A DNA stretch of 64,000 nucleotides from Streptomyces rubiginosohelvolus. Its GTDB lineage: Bacteria; Actinomycetota; Actinomycetes; Streptomycetales; Streptomycetaceae. The translations under genes and the position numbers were made by a program. The stretch lies in the NCBI RefSeq assembly GCF_014649875.1, contig NZ_BMTW01000001.1:1302001-1366000 (forward strand), given 5' to 3'. Of the stretch, positions 8,199 to 17,116 are shown one piece after another (within the stretch, counting starts at the first letter, position 1; every line of letters starts with the position of its first letter). Under the pieces are notes generated by a model, which made no database searches, was not told the origin of the DNA, and saw only the letters and a list, made by a program, of their open reading frames with translations.

Positions 8199-9641
8199 TC
8201 AGTCCTGCTGTGCCCACCACTCCTTGAGCGCCGCCACCGCGGCGTCCCGCTCCATGGGCCCGTGCTCCAGACGCTGCTCCAGCAGGAAGCCGTACGCTTT
8301 GCCGATCACCGGTCCCGGCCCGACCCCGAGGATCTGCATGATCTCGTTGCCGTCCAGATCGGGGCGGATCGAATCCAGCTCCTCCTGCTCCTGCAGCAGA
8401 GCGATGCGCTCCTCCAGGCCGTCGTAGGTACGGGAGAGCGCGTTGGCCTTCCGCTTGTTCCGGGTCGTGCAGTCCGAACGGGTCAGCTTGTGGAGCCGCT
8501 CCAGCAGCGGCCCGGCGTCGCGCACATACCGGCGCACCGCGGAGTCGGTCCACTCGCCGTCGCCGTACCCGTGGAAGCGCAGGTGCAGCTCCACCAGTTT
8601 CGACACGTCCTTGACCAGCTCGTTGGAGTACTTGAGCTCGGTCATCCGCTTCTTCGTCATCTTCGCGCCCACCACCTCGTGGTGGTGGAAGGAGACCCGG
8701 CCGTCCTTCTCGAAGCGGCGGGTGCGCGGCTTGCCGATGTCATGGAGGAGCGCGGCCAGCCGCAGGACGAGGTCGGGACCGTCCTCCTCCAGATCGATGG
8801 CCTGCTCCAGGACGGTCAGCGAGTGCTCGTAGACGTCCTTGTGGCGGTGATGCTCGTCACTCTCCAGGCGCAGGGCGGGAAGCTCGGGCAGCACATGGGC
8901 GGCCAGCCCGGTGTCGACCAGGAGCCCCAGGCCCTTGCGCGGGTGCTGGGAGAGCAGAAGTTTGTTGAGCTCGTCGCGGACCCGCTCGGCGGAGACGATG
9001 TCGATCCGCGCAGCCATCTCCGTCATGGCGGTGACGACCTCGGGGGCGACCTCGAAGTCGAGCTGCGCGGCGAAGCGGGCCGCGCGCAGCATGCGCAGCG
9101 GGTCGTCGGAGAAGGACGCCTCGGGCGTGCCAGGCGTGCGCAGCACCCGGTCGGCGAGGTCCTTCAGCCCTCCGTACGGGTCGACGAACTCCTTCTCCGG
9201 CAGCGCCACGGCCATCGCGTTGACCGTGAAGTCGCGGCGCACGAGGTCGTCCTCGATGGAGTCGCCGTAGGAGACCTCGGGCTTGCGCGAGGTCCGGTCG
9301 TAGGCCTCCGACCGGTAGGTCGTGACCTCGATCTGGTAGCCGTCCTTCTGGGAGCCGACGGTGCCGAAGGCGATCCCGACCTCCCACACCGAGTCGGCCC
9401 AGGGGCGGACGATCTTGAGCACGTCCTCGGGGCGGGCGTCGGTGGTGAAGTCCAGGTCGTTCCCGAGCCGGCCCAGCAGAGCGTCGCGGACCGATCCGCC
9501 GACCAGCGCGAGACCGAATCCGGCCTCCTGGAATCGGCGGGCGAGGTCGTCGGCGACCGGGGACACCCGCAGCAGCTCACTCACCGCGCGGTGCTGCACC
9601 TGGCTCAGTGCACTGGCGTTCTCTTCGTTGGCGTTCGGCAC
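8199..9641 (-). CDS. cca: CCA tRNA nucleotidyltransferase
   Basis: A 480-aa enzyme that builds or repairs the 3' CCA end of tRNAs from CTP and ATP. The nucleotidyltransferase head has GGSVRDALLG and the metal-binding pair in LDFTTDA; the neck includes RRDFTVNAMA and DPLRMLRAARFAAQL. An HD domain follows with LLHDIGKPRTR and FHHHE, typical of actinobacterial Cca proteins. The GTG at 9641 (protein start PNANEEN) is the likely start; the frame is open to a further GTG at 9662. The tRNA-Ala and tRNA-Leu genes in this window lack an encoded CCA and so need this enzyme, while tRNA-Ile has it in the DNA. It is divergent from the DUF6049 gene. Confidence 0.93.
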   Translation of the reverse strand: MPNANEENASALSQVQHRAVSELLRVSPVADDLARRFQEAGFGLALVGGSVRDALLGRLGNDLDFTTDARPEDVLKIVRPWADSVWEVGIAFGTVGSQKDGYQIEVTTYRSEAYDRTSRKPEVSYGDSIEDDLVRRDFTVNAMAVALPEKEFVDPYGGLKDLADRVLRTPGTPEASFSDDPLRMLRAARFAAQLDFEVAPEVVTAMTEMAARIDIVSAERVRDELNKLLLSQHPRKGLGLLVDTGLAAHVLPELPALRLESDEHHRHKDVYEHSLTVLEQAIDLEEDGPDLVLRLAALLHDIGKPRTRRFEKDGRVSFHHHEVVGAKMTKKRMTELKYSNELVKDVSKLVELHLRFHGYGDGEWTDSAVRRYVRDAGPLLERLHKLTRSDCTTRNKRKANALSRTYDGLEERIALLQEQEELDSIRPDLDGNEIMQILGVGPGPVIGKAYGFLLEQRLEHGPMERDAAVAALKEWWAQQD

Positions 9642-9821
9642 AACAGAAAAGGGTACGTGCACGGGCCGGGCGCGACGTCATCGTTTACGGCGGCCCTGCG
9701 CGCTACCCGCGATCATGTGCGATGGACCCCAGCACTTCGGCCCGCCGCATCTCGTTACCATGCGGGGACGCAGGACCGAACGACCGACAGCAGCTGACGA
9801 CGATGAGGGACGGTTAGGCGC

Positions 9822-12116
9822 GTGGCCGAGGCGGCAGACTTCCAGGGGACTCGTCCCTCTCCTGCCCGCCGGTGGCTCCGGCGCACGGCCTCGGCGGTGC
9901 TCGGAGCGCCGCTGCTGGCCGGCCTCCTGGCCGTTCCGGCCGCCGGTGCCGCCCCGGCTACCGAGCCCGCCAAGGCCCCCACAGGGTCCGGCACGGTCGA
10001 TGTGTCGCTGAACACGCTCGCCCCGAGCGTTCCGTCGGAGGACGACACCCTGACCGTCTCCGGAACGCTCACCAACAGGGGCAAGGAGACGATCAGCAGC
10101 GCCGAGGTCGATCTCCGGGTCGGACCGCAGCTCACCGGGCGCGGAGAGGTCGACGACGCCGCGAAGCGCTCCACGTACGTTCCCGGCGCCGACCCGGTCA
10201 CCGTCGGGGACAAGTACACGGTGAAGTTCCCCAAGCTCGCCAGGGGCATCAGCCAGGACTTCACGCTCACCGTCCCCGTCGACAAGCTGGGCCTGGACGA
10301 CCCGGGCGTCTACCAGCTCGGCGTCTCGGTCTCCGGCCGGACGACCACCGCCCCCTACGAGCAGGTGCTGGGCATCGAGCGCTCGTTCCTGCCCTGGCAG
10401 CCCGAGGCGAGCGACAAGAGGACGAAGCTCACCTTCCTCTGGCCGCTGATCGCGTCTCCCCATGTCACGGCGGAGACCCGCTCGGACGAGCAGCAGACCC
10501 CCGTGTTCACCGACGACGACCTGGCCAAGGAGCTGGCGCCCGGTGGCCGGCTGGAGCAGATGGTGGCCCTGGGCAGCCGGCTGCCCGTGACCTGGGTCAT
10601 CGACCCGGACCTCCTGGCGAGCGTCGCGGCGATGGCCGGGAAGTACGAGGTCGAGTCGGGTGACACGACCGTCCCGGGCAAGAACCAGGCCGTCGCCAAG
10701 CAGTGGCTCACCGCTCTGGAGAAGGTGGTCGAGGACGGCAAGGTGATCGCGCTGCCGTTCGCGGACCCCGATCTGGCCTCCATCGCCCACCGCGGCAAGG
10801 CCGTCTCCGGAACGCTCAGTCATCTGCAGAACGCCTCTGCGGTGGCCGCGACCACCGTGGAGACCATCCTCCATGTGAAACCGTCCACCGACTTCGCCTG
10901 GCCCGTGAACGGCGCCGTGGACTCCTCCATCGTCGATGTGGCGACGTCGGCCGGCGCCCACAACGTGATCGCCCGCAGCGACAGCTTCCGAGAGACCGCG
11001 GCACTTCCGTACACGCCGAGCGCGGCGCGGCCGATCGGCGGCGGAACCACCGCGGTCGTCGCGGACGGCCGGCTGTCGACCCTGTTCGACGGCGACATGT
11101 CGAAGGCGGGCGCCTCCACCCTCGCGGTCCAGAAGTTCCTCGCCCAGACCCTCGCACTGACCGAGCAGGCGCCGGACAACGAGCGCAGCATCGTCGTGGC
11201 CCCACCGCGGATGCCCACCGCCGCGCAGGCCCAGACGATGGCCCGCGCCCTGGAAGGGCTGTCCGGCAACCGGTGGACGCAGCCCCTCGACCTGGTGGCC
11301 GCCGCCGAGGTGAAGCCCGACCCGAGGGCCACCACCAAGGTCCCCCGCGCCTCCGCCTACCCGAAGAAGCTCCGTGCCCAGGAACTGCCGACACAGGCGT
11401 TCCAGGACATCCGCACGACCCAGGGGTCCCTCGACAGCTTCGAGACGATCCTGACGCAGCCCGAGCGCGTGGTGACGCCCTTCGGCAACGCCGTGAACCG
11501 CTCGATGTCGACGTCCTGGCGCGGGCGGTCCCTGGAGGCGCAGCAGTACCGGGACGCGGTCCGCGACTACCTGCAGAGCCTCACCTCCGAGGTGCAGCTC
11601 ATCGAGAAGTCCGACGTCACCCTCTCCGGGCGCAGCGCGACCATCCCGGTCACCGTGCAGAACAAGCTGGTGCAGGGCGTGGACCGGCTGCATCTCCAGC
11701 TGACCTCGGACAACATCCGGCTCAAGTTCAACGACGACGGAAGCACGGCCGAGCTGCCGATCAGCATCGCGGGCGGGCACAGCCAGTCCGTGAAGTTCGA
11801 CACGGCGACCAGCGCCAACGGCCGGGCCCAGGTGACCGCCCGGCTCTTCACGGAGGACGGCACGCCGTACGGCGAGGAGATGACCTTCACCGTGAAGGTC
11901 TCCGAGGTGACACCCACCGTGCTGCTCGTCATCGCCGGCGGACTGCTGCTCCTGGTGCTGGCCGGCATCAGGATGTACAGCCACCGCAAGCGCGCCGTGG
12001 CAAGCGACACGGCGGACGGCAACGGCGACGGACCCGAGCAGCCGAGTGACCCGGCTCCGGACACCGGACCGGAAAGCGGGGCCCCGTCGGGAACGGGTGA
12101 GAAAGTGGACCGTTGA
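9822..12116 (+). CDS. DUF6049 family secreted/membrane-anchored protein
   Basis: A 764-aa protein with an N-terminal signal peptide (basic ARRWLRR, then a hydrophobic stretch ending near residue 45 at AGAAPA), a long extracytoplasmic region and one TM helix near the C-terminus (about 700-718, LLLVLAGIRM) followed by a basic then acidic cytoplasmic tail. Early residues (about 60-170) look like a beta-rich immunoglobulin-like module; a central region (about 180-520) resembles a glycoside-hydrolase-like fold, but I cannot name catalytic residues. The GTG at 9822 follows GAGGGACGG. It ends 51 bp before the murJ ATG, and the murJ frame runs open back into it. The position directly before the lipid II flippase gene suggests a role in wall-precursor export or surface assembly; the function is unknown. 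Confidence 0.8.
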   Translation: MAEAADFQGTRPSPARRWLRRTASAVLGAPLLAGLLAVPAAGAAPATEPAKAPTGSGTVDVSLNTLAPSVPSEDDTLTVSGTLTNRGKETISSAEVDLRVGPQLTGRGEVDDAAKRSTYVPGADPVTVGDKYTVKFPKLARGISQDFTLTVPVDKLGLDDPGVYQLGVSVSGRTTTAPYEQVLGIERSFLPWQPEASDKRTKLTFLWPLIASPHVTAETRSDEQQTPVFTDDDLAKELAPGGRLEQMVALGSRLPVTWVIDPDLLASVAAMAGKYEVESGDTTVPGKNQAVAKQWLTALEKVVEDGKVIALPFADPDLASIAHRGKAVSGTLSHLQNASAVAATTVETILHVKPSTDFAWPVNGAVDSSIVDVATSAGAHNVIARSDSFRETAALPYTPSAARPIGGGTTAVVADGRLSTLFDGDMSKAGASTLAVQKFLAQTLALTEQAPDNERSIVVAPPRMPTAAQAQTMARALEGLSGNRWTQPLDLVAAAEVKPDPRATTKVPRASAYPKKLRAQELPTQAFQDIRTTQGSLDSFETILTQPERVVTPFGNAVNRSMSTSWRGRSLEAQQYRDAVRDYLQSLTSEVQLIEKSDVTLSGRSATIPVTVQNKLVQGVDRLHLQLTSDNIRLKFNDDGSTAELPISIAGGHSQSVKFDTATSANGRAQVTARLFTEDGTPYGEEMTFTVKVSEVTPTVLLVIAGGLLLLVLAGIRMYSHRKRAVASDTADGNGDGPEQPSDPAPDTGPESGAPSGTGEKVDR

Positions 12117-12166
12117 GCGATGTCTGTCGTGGCCGGTCGGCCGGGGACGATGAGGTAGGGGTTTCG

Positions 12167-14329
12167 ATGAACGCGCCGTACGACGGTGACCGCGGGCAGG
12201 GCGCGGGCGGAGCAGCGTCTCCGGGCGGGCCTCCGGTTCCTCCGGGCGCGGGCCAGGACGGCTCCGTGCCGCCGGACCCGTACCTCCAGCACGCCTACGA
12301 CGACGATCCCTACCGGGCGCAGGACCTGACCGCCCAGGACCCGGTGGACGAGGCGCTCTACGACCGCGCCGCCCACCCGCCGCCGCCTCCCGGCACCTAC
12401 CAGGAGCCGGCGCCGCTCTACCAGCAGCCGCCCCCCGCCCCTTACGCCCCGGACCCTCGCATCTGGGCCCAGACCCCGCCCCCTGAGCCGGCGGGGCCCT
12501 CCCGGCACCTGCCGTACGGGGACCGCCCGGCGACCACGCAGTTCGTCGGCGTCGACGACCTCGTGACCCGGGCCTCGGACGACCGGCAGGAGCCGGACGC
12601 CTTCGCGCACCTCTTCCGGGACCAGGAAGGTTCGGGGAAGCCTCCGGTACCTCCCCAGCCCGAACCGGCTCCCGCACCCGCGCCCGCCAAGGGCGGCGGC
12701 GGCAAGGTCTCCGGGCTCCTCAAGTCCAGCGCGGTCATGGCCGCCGGCACCCTCGTCTCCCGGCTCACCGGATTCGTCCGGTCCCTGGTGATCACCGCCG
12801 CACTCGGCGCCGCGATGCTCGGCGACAGCTTCACCATCGCGTACACCCTGCCGACGATGATCTACATCCTCACCGTCGGCGGCGGTCTGAACTCGGTCTT
12901 CGTCCCCCAGCTCGTCCGCGCCATGAAGGACGACGAGGACGGCGGCGAGGCCTTCGCCAACCGACTGCTGACCCTGGTGATGGTCGCGCTCGGCCTGATC
13001 GTCGCCGCCGCGGTGCTCATCGCACCGGTGCTGATCCAGCTGATGTCCAGCACGATCGCCGACGACGTGGCCGCCAACAGCGTCGCCGTCACCTTCGCCC
13101 GGTACTGCCTGCCCACCATCTTCTTCATGGGTGTGCACGTGGTGATGGGTCAGATCCTGAACGCCCGCGGCAAGTTCGGCGCGATGATGTGGACCCCGGT
13201 CCTCAACAACATCGTCATGATCATCACCTTCGGGCTGTTCATCTGGGTCTACGGGACCTCCGCCGAATCCCAGATGGGCGTCGACACCATTCCGCCGGAG
13301 GGCGTCCGCCTGCTCGGCATCGGCACCCTCCTCGGACTCGTCGTCCAGGCGCTGGCGATGATCCCCTACCTGCGCGAGACGGGCTTCCGCTTCCGCCCCC
13401 GCTTCGACTGGAAGGGCCACGGCCTCGGCAAGACCGTCAAGCTGGCCAAGTGGACCGTGCTGTTCGTCCTGGCCAACCAGGCGGGTGTCCTGGTCGTCAC
13501 CCAGCTCGCCACGGCGGCGGGCAAGCTCTCGGGCAAGGACGGCACCGGTTTCCTGGCCTACTCCAACGCCCAGCTGATCTGGGGCATGCCGCAGGCCATC
13601 ATCACCGTCTCCGTCATGGCCGCGCTGCTGCCCCGCATCTCCCGGGCCGCCCACGACAACGACCCCGGCGCGGTCCGCGACGACATCTCGCAGGGTCTGC
13701 GCAACTCGGCCGTCGCGATCGTGCCGGTGGCCTTCACCTTCCTCGCGCTCGGCCTGCCGATGTGCACCCTGCTGTACGCCTCCAGCGGCACCGAGGCCGC
13801 CCGGTCCATGGGATTCATCCTCATGGCCTTCGCGCTCGGCCTGATCCCGTACTCCGTCCAGTACGTCGTGCTGCGCGGGTTCTACGCCTACGAGGACACC
13901 CGCACCCCCTTCTACAACACGGTCATCGTGGCCGCCGTGAACGCCGCGGCCTCCGCTCTCTGTTACGTCGTCCTGCCCGCCCGCTGGGCGGTCGTCGGCA
14001 TGGCCTTCTCCTACGGTCTTGCCTACGCCGTCGGCGTCGGCGTCGCCTGGCGCCGGCTGCGCAACCGGCTGGGCGGCGACCTGGACGGCGCACACATCGT
14101 GCGGACCTACGCCCGCCTCTGCATGGCCGCGGTGCCCGCCGCGCTGGTCGGCGGCGCCGTCGGATTCGGGATCCTGGAACTGGTCGGCACCGGCGCCCTG
14201 GGCTCCCTGGCCGCACTGGTCTGCGGCGGTGTCCTCCTCCTGGGCATCTTCTTCGTCGCGGCCAAGAAGATGCGTATCGAAGAGGTCAACGGACTGGTCG
14301 GCATGGTCCGTGGACGGCTCGGACGCTGA
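12167..14329 (+). CDS. murJ: Lipid II flippase MurJ (MviN)
   Basis: A 720-aa protein of the MOP exporter superfamily that flips lipid-linked peptidoglycan precursor across the membrane. Residues 1-180 are a Pro/Gly-rich disordered cytoplasmic extension, common in actinobacterial MurJ. About 14 TM helices follow, starting with SSAVMAAGTLVSRLTGFVR, the strongly conserved first helix with the functional Arg. Other family blocks are SFTIAYTLPTMIY and QILNARGKFGA. The ATG at 12167 follows GAGGTAGGGG and was chosen over the TTG at 12113. Unlike the mycobacterial protein, no kinase-like domain is fused; a separate pseudokinase gene stands immediately downstream. Confidence 0.93.
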   Translation: MNAPYDGDRGQGAGGAASPGGPPVPPGAGQDGSVPPDPYLQHAYDDDPYRAQDLTAQDPVDEALYDRAAHPPPPPGTYQEPAPLYQQPPPAPYAPDPRIWAQTPPPEPAGPSRHLPYGDRPATTQFVGVDDLVTRASDDRQEPDAFAHLFRDQEGSGKPPVPPQPEPAPAPAPAKGGGGKVSGLLKSSAVMAAGTLVSRLTGFVRSLVITAALGAAMLGDSFTIAYTLPTMIYILTVGGGLNSVFVPQLVRAMKDDEDGGEAFANRLLTLVMVALGLIVAAAVLIAPVLIQLMSSTIADDVAANSVAVTFARYCLPTIFFMGVHVVMGQILNARGKFGAMMWTPVLNNIVMIITFGLFIWVYGTSAESQMGVDTIPPEGVRLLGIGTLLGLVVQALAMIPYLRETGFRFRPRFDWKGHGLGKTVKLAKWTVLFVLANQAGVLVVTQLATAAGKLSGKDGTGFLAYSNAQLIWGMPQAIITVSVMAALLPRISRAAHDNDPGAVRDDISQGLRNSAVAIVPVAFTFLALGLPMCTLLYASSGTEAARSMGFILMAFALGLIPYSVQYVVLRGFYAYEDTRTPFYNTVIVAAVNAAASALCYVVLPARWAVVGMAFSYGLAYAVGVGVAWRRLRNRLGGDLDGAHIVRTYARLCMAAVPAALVGGAVGFGILELVGTGALGSLAALVCGGVLLLGIFFVAAKKMRIEEVNGLVGMVRGRLGR

Positions 14330-14458
14330 ATGAGCACCCGCCCGCACAACCATCGCCGCACTCCGCGTGTCGTGCATAGCGCCGGAGTGTGGGCACAATT
14401 GGCGTGACTGTGCAGAGCTGGCTGGCATCGCGCAACGGATGGGGAGGCAGGAACGACG

Positions 14459-16189
14459 GTGGCGGAACGTAGCACGGCTGCCGTCGACGTGGCCGACAAC
14501 AGCGGCGACGAGCCGCTCACCGCCAAGGCGGACGAGGCCACGACCGACGGGACGGCGGAAGCCGAGGACAGCAAGGGCGCGAGCCCCAAGGACACCGAGA
14601 ACACGGACGGTGGGCAGAAGCGTTCCGAGGCCGTTCCGGCGTCACCCGATCTGCACAGCGGTCACAAACTCGCCGGGCGCTACCGCCTGGAGGAGTGCGT
14701 CACCCGTCTGGACGGCTTCAGCAGCTGGCGCGCGGTCGACGAGAAGCTCCGCCGGGCGGTGGGCGTCCACCTGCTCCCCGCCGACCACCCGCGGGCCCGC
14801 TCGGTGCTGGCCGCCGCCCGCTCCTCGGCCCTGCTCGGGGACCCCCGCTTCGTCCAGGTCCTGGACGCCGTCGAGGAGAACGATCTCGTCTACGTGGTCC
14901 ACGAATGGCTGCCGGACGCCACCGAACTCACCGCTCTGCTGGCCGCCGGGCCGATGGAGGCCCACGACGCCTACCAGCTCGTCAGCCAGCTCTCCCAGGC
15001 GATGGCCGCCGCCCACCGCGAGGGCCTCTCCCATCTGCGCCTCACCCCCGGCGCGGTCCTGCGCAGCTCCACCGGGCAGTACCGCATCCGCGGCCTCGCC
15101 GTGAACGCCGCCCTGCGGGGCATCACCGCCGAGCGCCCCCTCCGTACGGACACCGAAGCCATCGGGGCCCTTCTGTACGCCGCCCTGACCCACCGCTGGC
15201 CGTACGGGGACGACGCACACGGACTCGCCGGTCTGCCCAAGGGCCTGGGGCTCATCGCCCCCGACCAGGTACGGGCCGGCGTCCACCGAGGGCTCTCCGA
15301 GCTCGCCATGCGGGCGCTCGCCAACGACGGTGCCACCGCCTCCCGCCAGGAGCCGCCCTGCACCACCCCGGACGAGCTGGCCAAGGCCGTCGCGGCGATG
15401 CCGCGCATCCTTCCGCCGGAGCCCACGTTCACCGCGCCGCCGGCCTACCAGCGCACGACCTATCAACAGGGAACGTACGGGCGCCCGTCCTCGCACCCGT
15501 CCGCCGCCACGCAGCCCGTGATGCCAGCCCCTCCGGCGCCCCTGCAGAGCCGTACCGGCCGCGTGCTCAAGTGGACGGTGTCCGCTCTCCTCATCGCCGC
15601 CCTGGGCCTCGGCAGCTGGCAGCTCGCGGAGGCACTGCTCGACCGGACCAAGGGCTCCGACGACACCGGCGTCACCGAGCCGAACGAGGACGACAAGAAC
15701 AAGGACGACAAGCCCGCACCGTCCGCCGAACCCCTGGACATCGCGGGGGCGACGGAGTTCACGCCCGACGGCTCCGGAATCAAGCAGGGTGAGGTGGCGA
15801 ACACCGTGGACGGCAACCAGGGAACGCACTGGGTCACCCCGCGGTACGAGGGCTTCGCCAACTTCGGCAACCTCCCCCAGCGCAAGCAGGGCAGCGGCAT
15901 CATCGTCGACCTCGGCAAGGTGCGGGACGTCTCCGGAGTCGATGTGTCCATGTACCGCAGCGGGCAGACGGCGACCGTCTCCGGCGCGTCCCCGGACGCC
16001 ACGTCCCCCTCCTCGACGGCCGACTTCGACCAGCAGATCGTCAAGCGGACGGTCGCCGGGTCAACGCTCAAGGAAACGCTCGACGAGCCCGTCCGCACGC
16101 GCTACGTCCTCATCCACATCACGGAACTCCCGTCGGACGGCACGGGCGGATATCGCGGCGGCATCACCGACATCTCCGTCCTCGGCTGA
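14459..16189 (+). CDS. Membrane pseudokinase with extracellular discoidin-like domain
   Basis: A 576-aa protein. Residues 1-60 are acidic and disordered; 65-330 resemble a Ser/Thr kinase fold starting at GRYRLEECVTRLDGF, but the key residues are gone: no Gly-rich loop, the VAIK lysine position reads VGVHLL, the HRD loop reads LSHLRLTPG, and DFG reads IRGL. A TM helix lies near residue 370-390 (LKWTVSALLIAALGLG). The extracellular part (about 425-576) resembles an F5/8 type C (discoidin) carbohydrate-binding domain, with TVDGNQGTHWVT and a final YVLIHITEL strand. The GTG start follows GGGGAGGCAG. The same domain order (pseudokinase, TM, ligand-binding domain) is fused to MviN in mycobacteria; here it is a separate gene next to murJ. 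It is probably a phospho-regulated scaffold, not an enzyme. Confidence 0.85.
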   Translation: MAERSTAAVDVADNSGDEPLTAKADEATTDGTAEAEDSKGASPKDTENTDGGQKRSEAVPASPDLHSGHKLAGRYRLEECVTRLDGFSSWRAVDEKLRRAVGVHLLPADHPRARSVLAAARSSALLGDPRFVQVLDAVEENDLVYVVHEWLPDATELTALLAAGPMEAHDAYQLVSQLSQAMAAAHREGLSHLRLTPGAVLRSSTGQYRIRGLAVNAALRGITAERPLRTDTEAIGALLYAALTHRWPYGDDAHGLAGLPKGLGLIAPDQVRAGVHRGLSELAMRALANDGATASRQEPPCTTPDELAKAVAAMPRILPPEPTFTAPPAYQRTTYQQGTYGRPSSHPSAATQPVMPAPPAPLQSRTGRVLKWTVSALLIAALGLGSWQLAEALLDRTKGSDDTGVTEPNEDDKNKDDKPAPSAEPLDIAGATEFTPDGSGIKQGEVANTVDGNQGTHWVTPRYEGFANFGNLPQRKQGSGIIVDLGKVRDVSGVDVSMYRSGQTATVSGASPDATSPSSTADFDQQIVKRTVAGSTLKETLDEPVRTRYVLIHITELPSDGTGGYRGGITDISVLG

Positions 16190-16231
16190 TCACGGGCCGG
16201 TACGCGGATCCCGCGTACCGGCCCGTGATCA
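16187..16231 (+). terminator. Hairpin terminator after the pseudokinase gene
   Basis: A 21-bp perfect stem (16187-16207 with 16211-16231) and a 3-nt loop; the stem begins in the stop codon of the pseudokinase gene. It separates murJ-pseudokinase from sigM-rsmA. Confidence 0.75.
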
Positions 16232-16399
16232 CCGCCCCCACCCGACCGCTACTGTGGGGCGGACCGTGCCGCCCCGCCGAGCACCCGCGGCGACAAGGGT
16301 TGCGGCCGTCACGCCCGTGACGGCAGGCTTCTCCCGTCGCACCGCTTCACCGGGCGCGGCCCATATGTGACATCGGATCCGGTTCGGAGGGGGAGCACG

Positions 16400-17116
16400 G
16401 TGGATTCCGTTCCACCAGAGGCACCGAGCGACTCGGATCTGCTCGCCCAGCATGTGGCGGGCGACCCCGACGCCTTCGGTGAACTCGTACGCCGACACCG
16501 CGACCGGCTCTGGGCCGTGGCACTGCGGACCCTGGGAGACAGGGAGGAAGCGGCCGACGCCGTCCAGGACGCCCTCGTCAAGGCCTTCCGCGCCGCCCAC
16601 ACCTTCCGCGGCCAGTCCGCCGTCACCACCTGGCTCCACCGGATCACCGTCAATGCCTGCCTCGACCGGGTTCGTAAGGCCGCCTCCCGCAAGACGTCCC
16701 CCGTGGATGACGCGGAACGGCTCGACCAGCTCCTGGAACCCCACGAATCCGCCGAGGCCCCCGCCGTACGGCAGGACCTCCACCGCCAGCTCCAGAAGGC
16801 CCTGGACACGCTGCCCGCCGAACAGCGGGCGGCCCTGGTCCTCGTCGACATGCAGGGCTACCCCGTGGCGGAGGCCGCGAGCATCCTGGAGGTGCCGACC
16901 GGCACCGTGAAGAGCCGGTGCGCCCGGGGCCGGGCGAGACTGGCCCCCCTGGTCCGCCATCTGCGCGCGGAAACCGGGGGACAGAACCCCGGCGACGAGA
17001 ACGGCGCGGACGGAAGGAACCAGACGCACGAAGCATCCGTCCCACCTGCGTCAGGCCCCAGAGACGCAGGAGCAAGCGATCCTGCCGCTACGAAGGGAGG
17101 AGGTGGGCGCCCGTGA
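16400..17116 (+). CDS. sigM: ECF RNA polymerase sigma factor SigM
   Basis: A 238-aa extracytoplasmic-function sigma factor. Region 2 (about 15-85) reads DAFGELVRRHRDRLW, then EEAADAVQDALVKAF and TWLHRITVNACLDRVR; region 4 (about 130-185) reads LPAEQRAALVLVDMQGY and VPTGTVKSRCARGRARL, the helix-turn-helix for the -35 element. The last 50 residues are a disordered tail. The GTG at 16400 follows the strong site GGAGGGGGAGC and fits the family N-terminus; an earlier GTG at 16367 has no ribosome site. Its TGA overlaps the GTG of the next gene (GTGA), so the two are translationally coupled. The name follows the conserved sigM-rsmA-trxB-trxA neighbourhood of streptomycetes. Confidence 0.92.
   Translation: MDSVPPEAPSDSDLLAQHVAGDPDAFGELVRRHRDRLWAVALRTLGDREEAADAVQDALVKAFRAAHTFRGQSAVTTWLHRITVNACLDRVRKAASRKTSPVDDAERLDQLLEPHESAEAPAVRQDLHRQLQKALDTLPAEQRAALVLVDMQGYPVAEAASILEVPTGTVKSRCARGRARLAPLVRHLRAETGGQNPGDENGADGRNQTHEASVPPASGPRDAGASDPAATKGGGGRP

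Noticed and set aside
9678..12677. A 999-codon minus-strand frame opposite DUF6049 and murJ
   Set aside because: Spans the ends of two real genes in antisense and has no recognisable domain or start signals.
15703..16189. Active kinase call for the gene after murJ
   Set aside because: The Gly-rich loop, ATP lysine, HRD and DFG motifs are all missing, so it is annotated as a pseudokinase.
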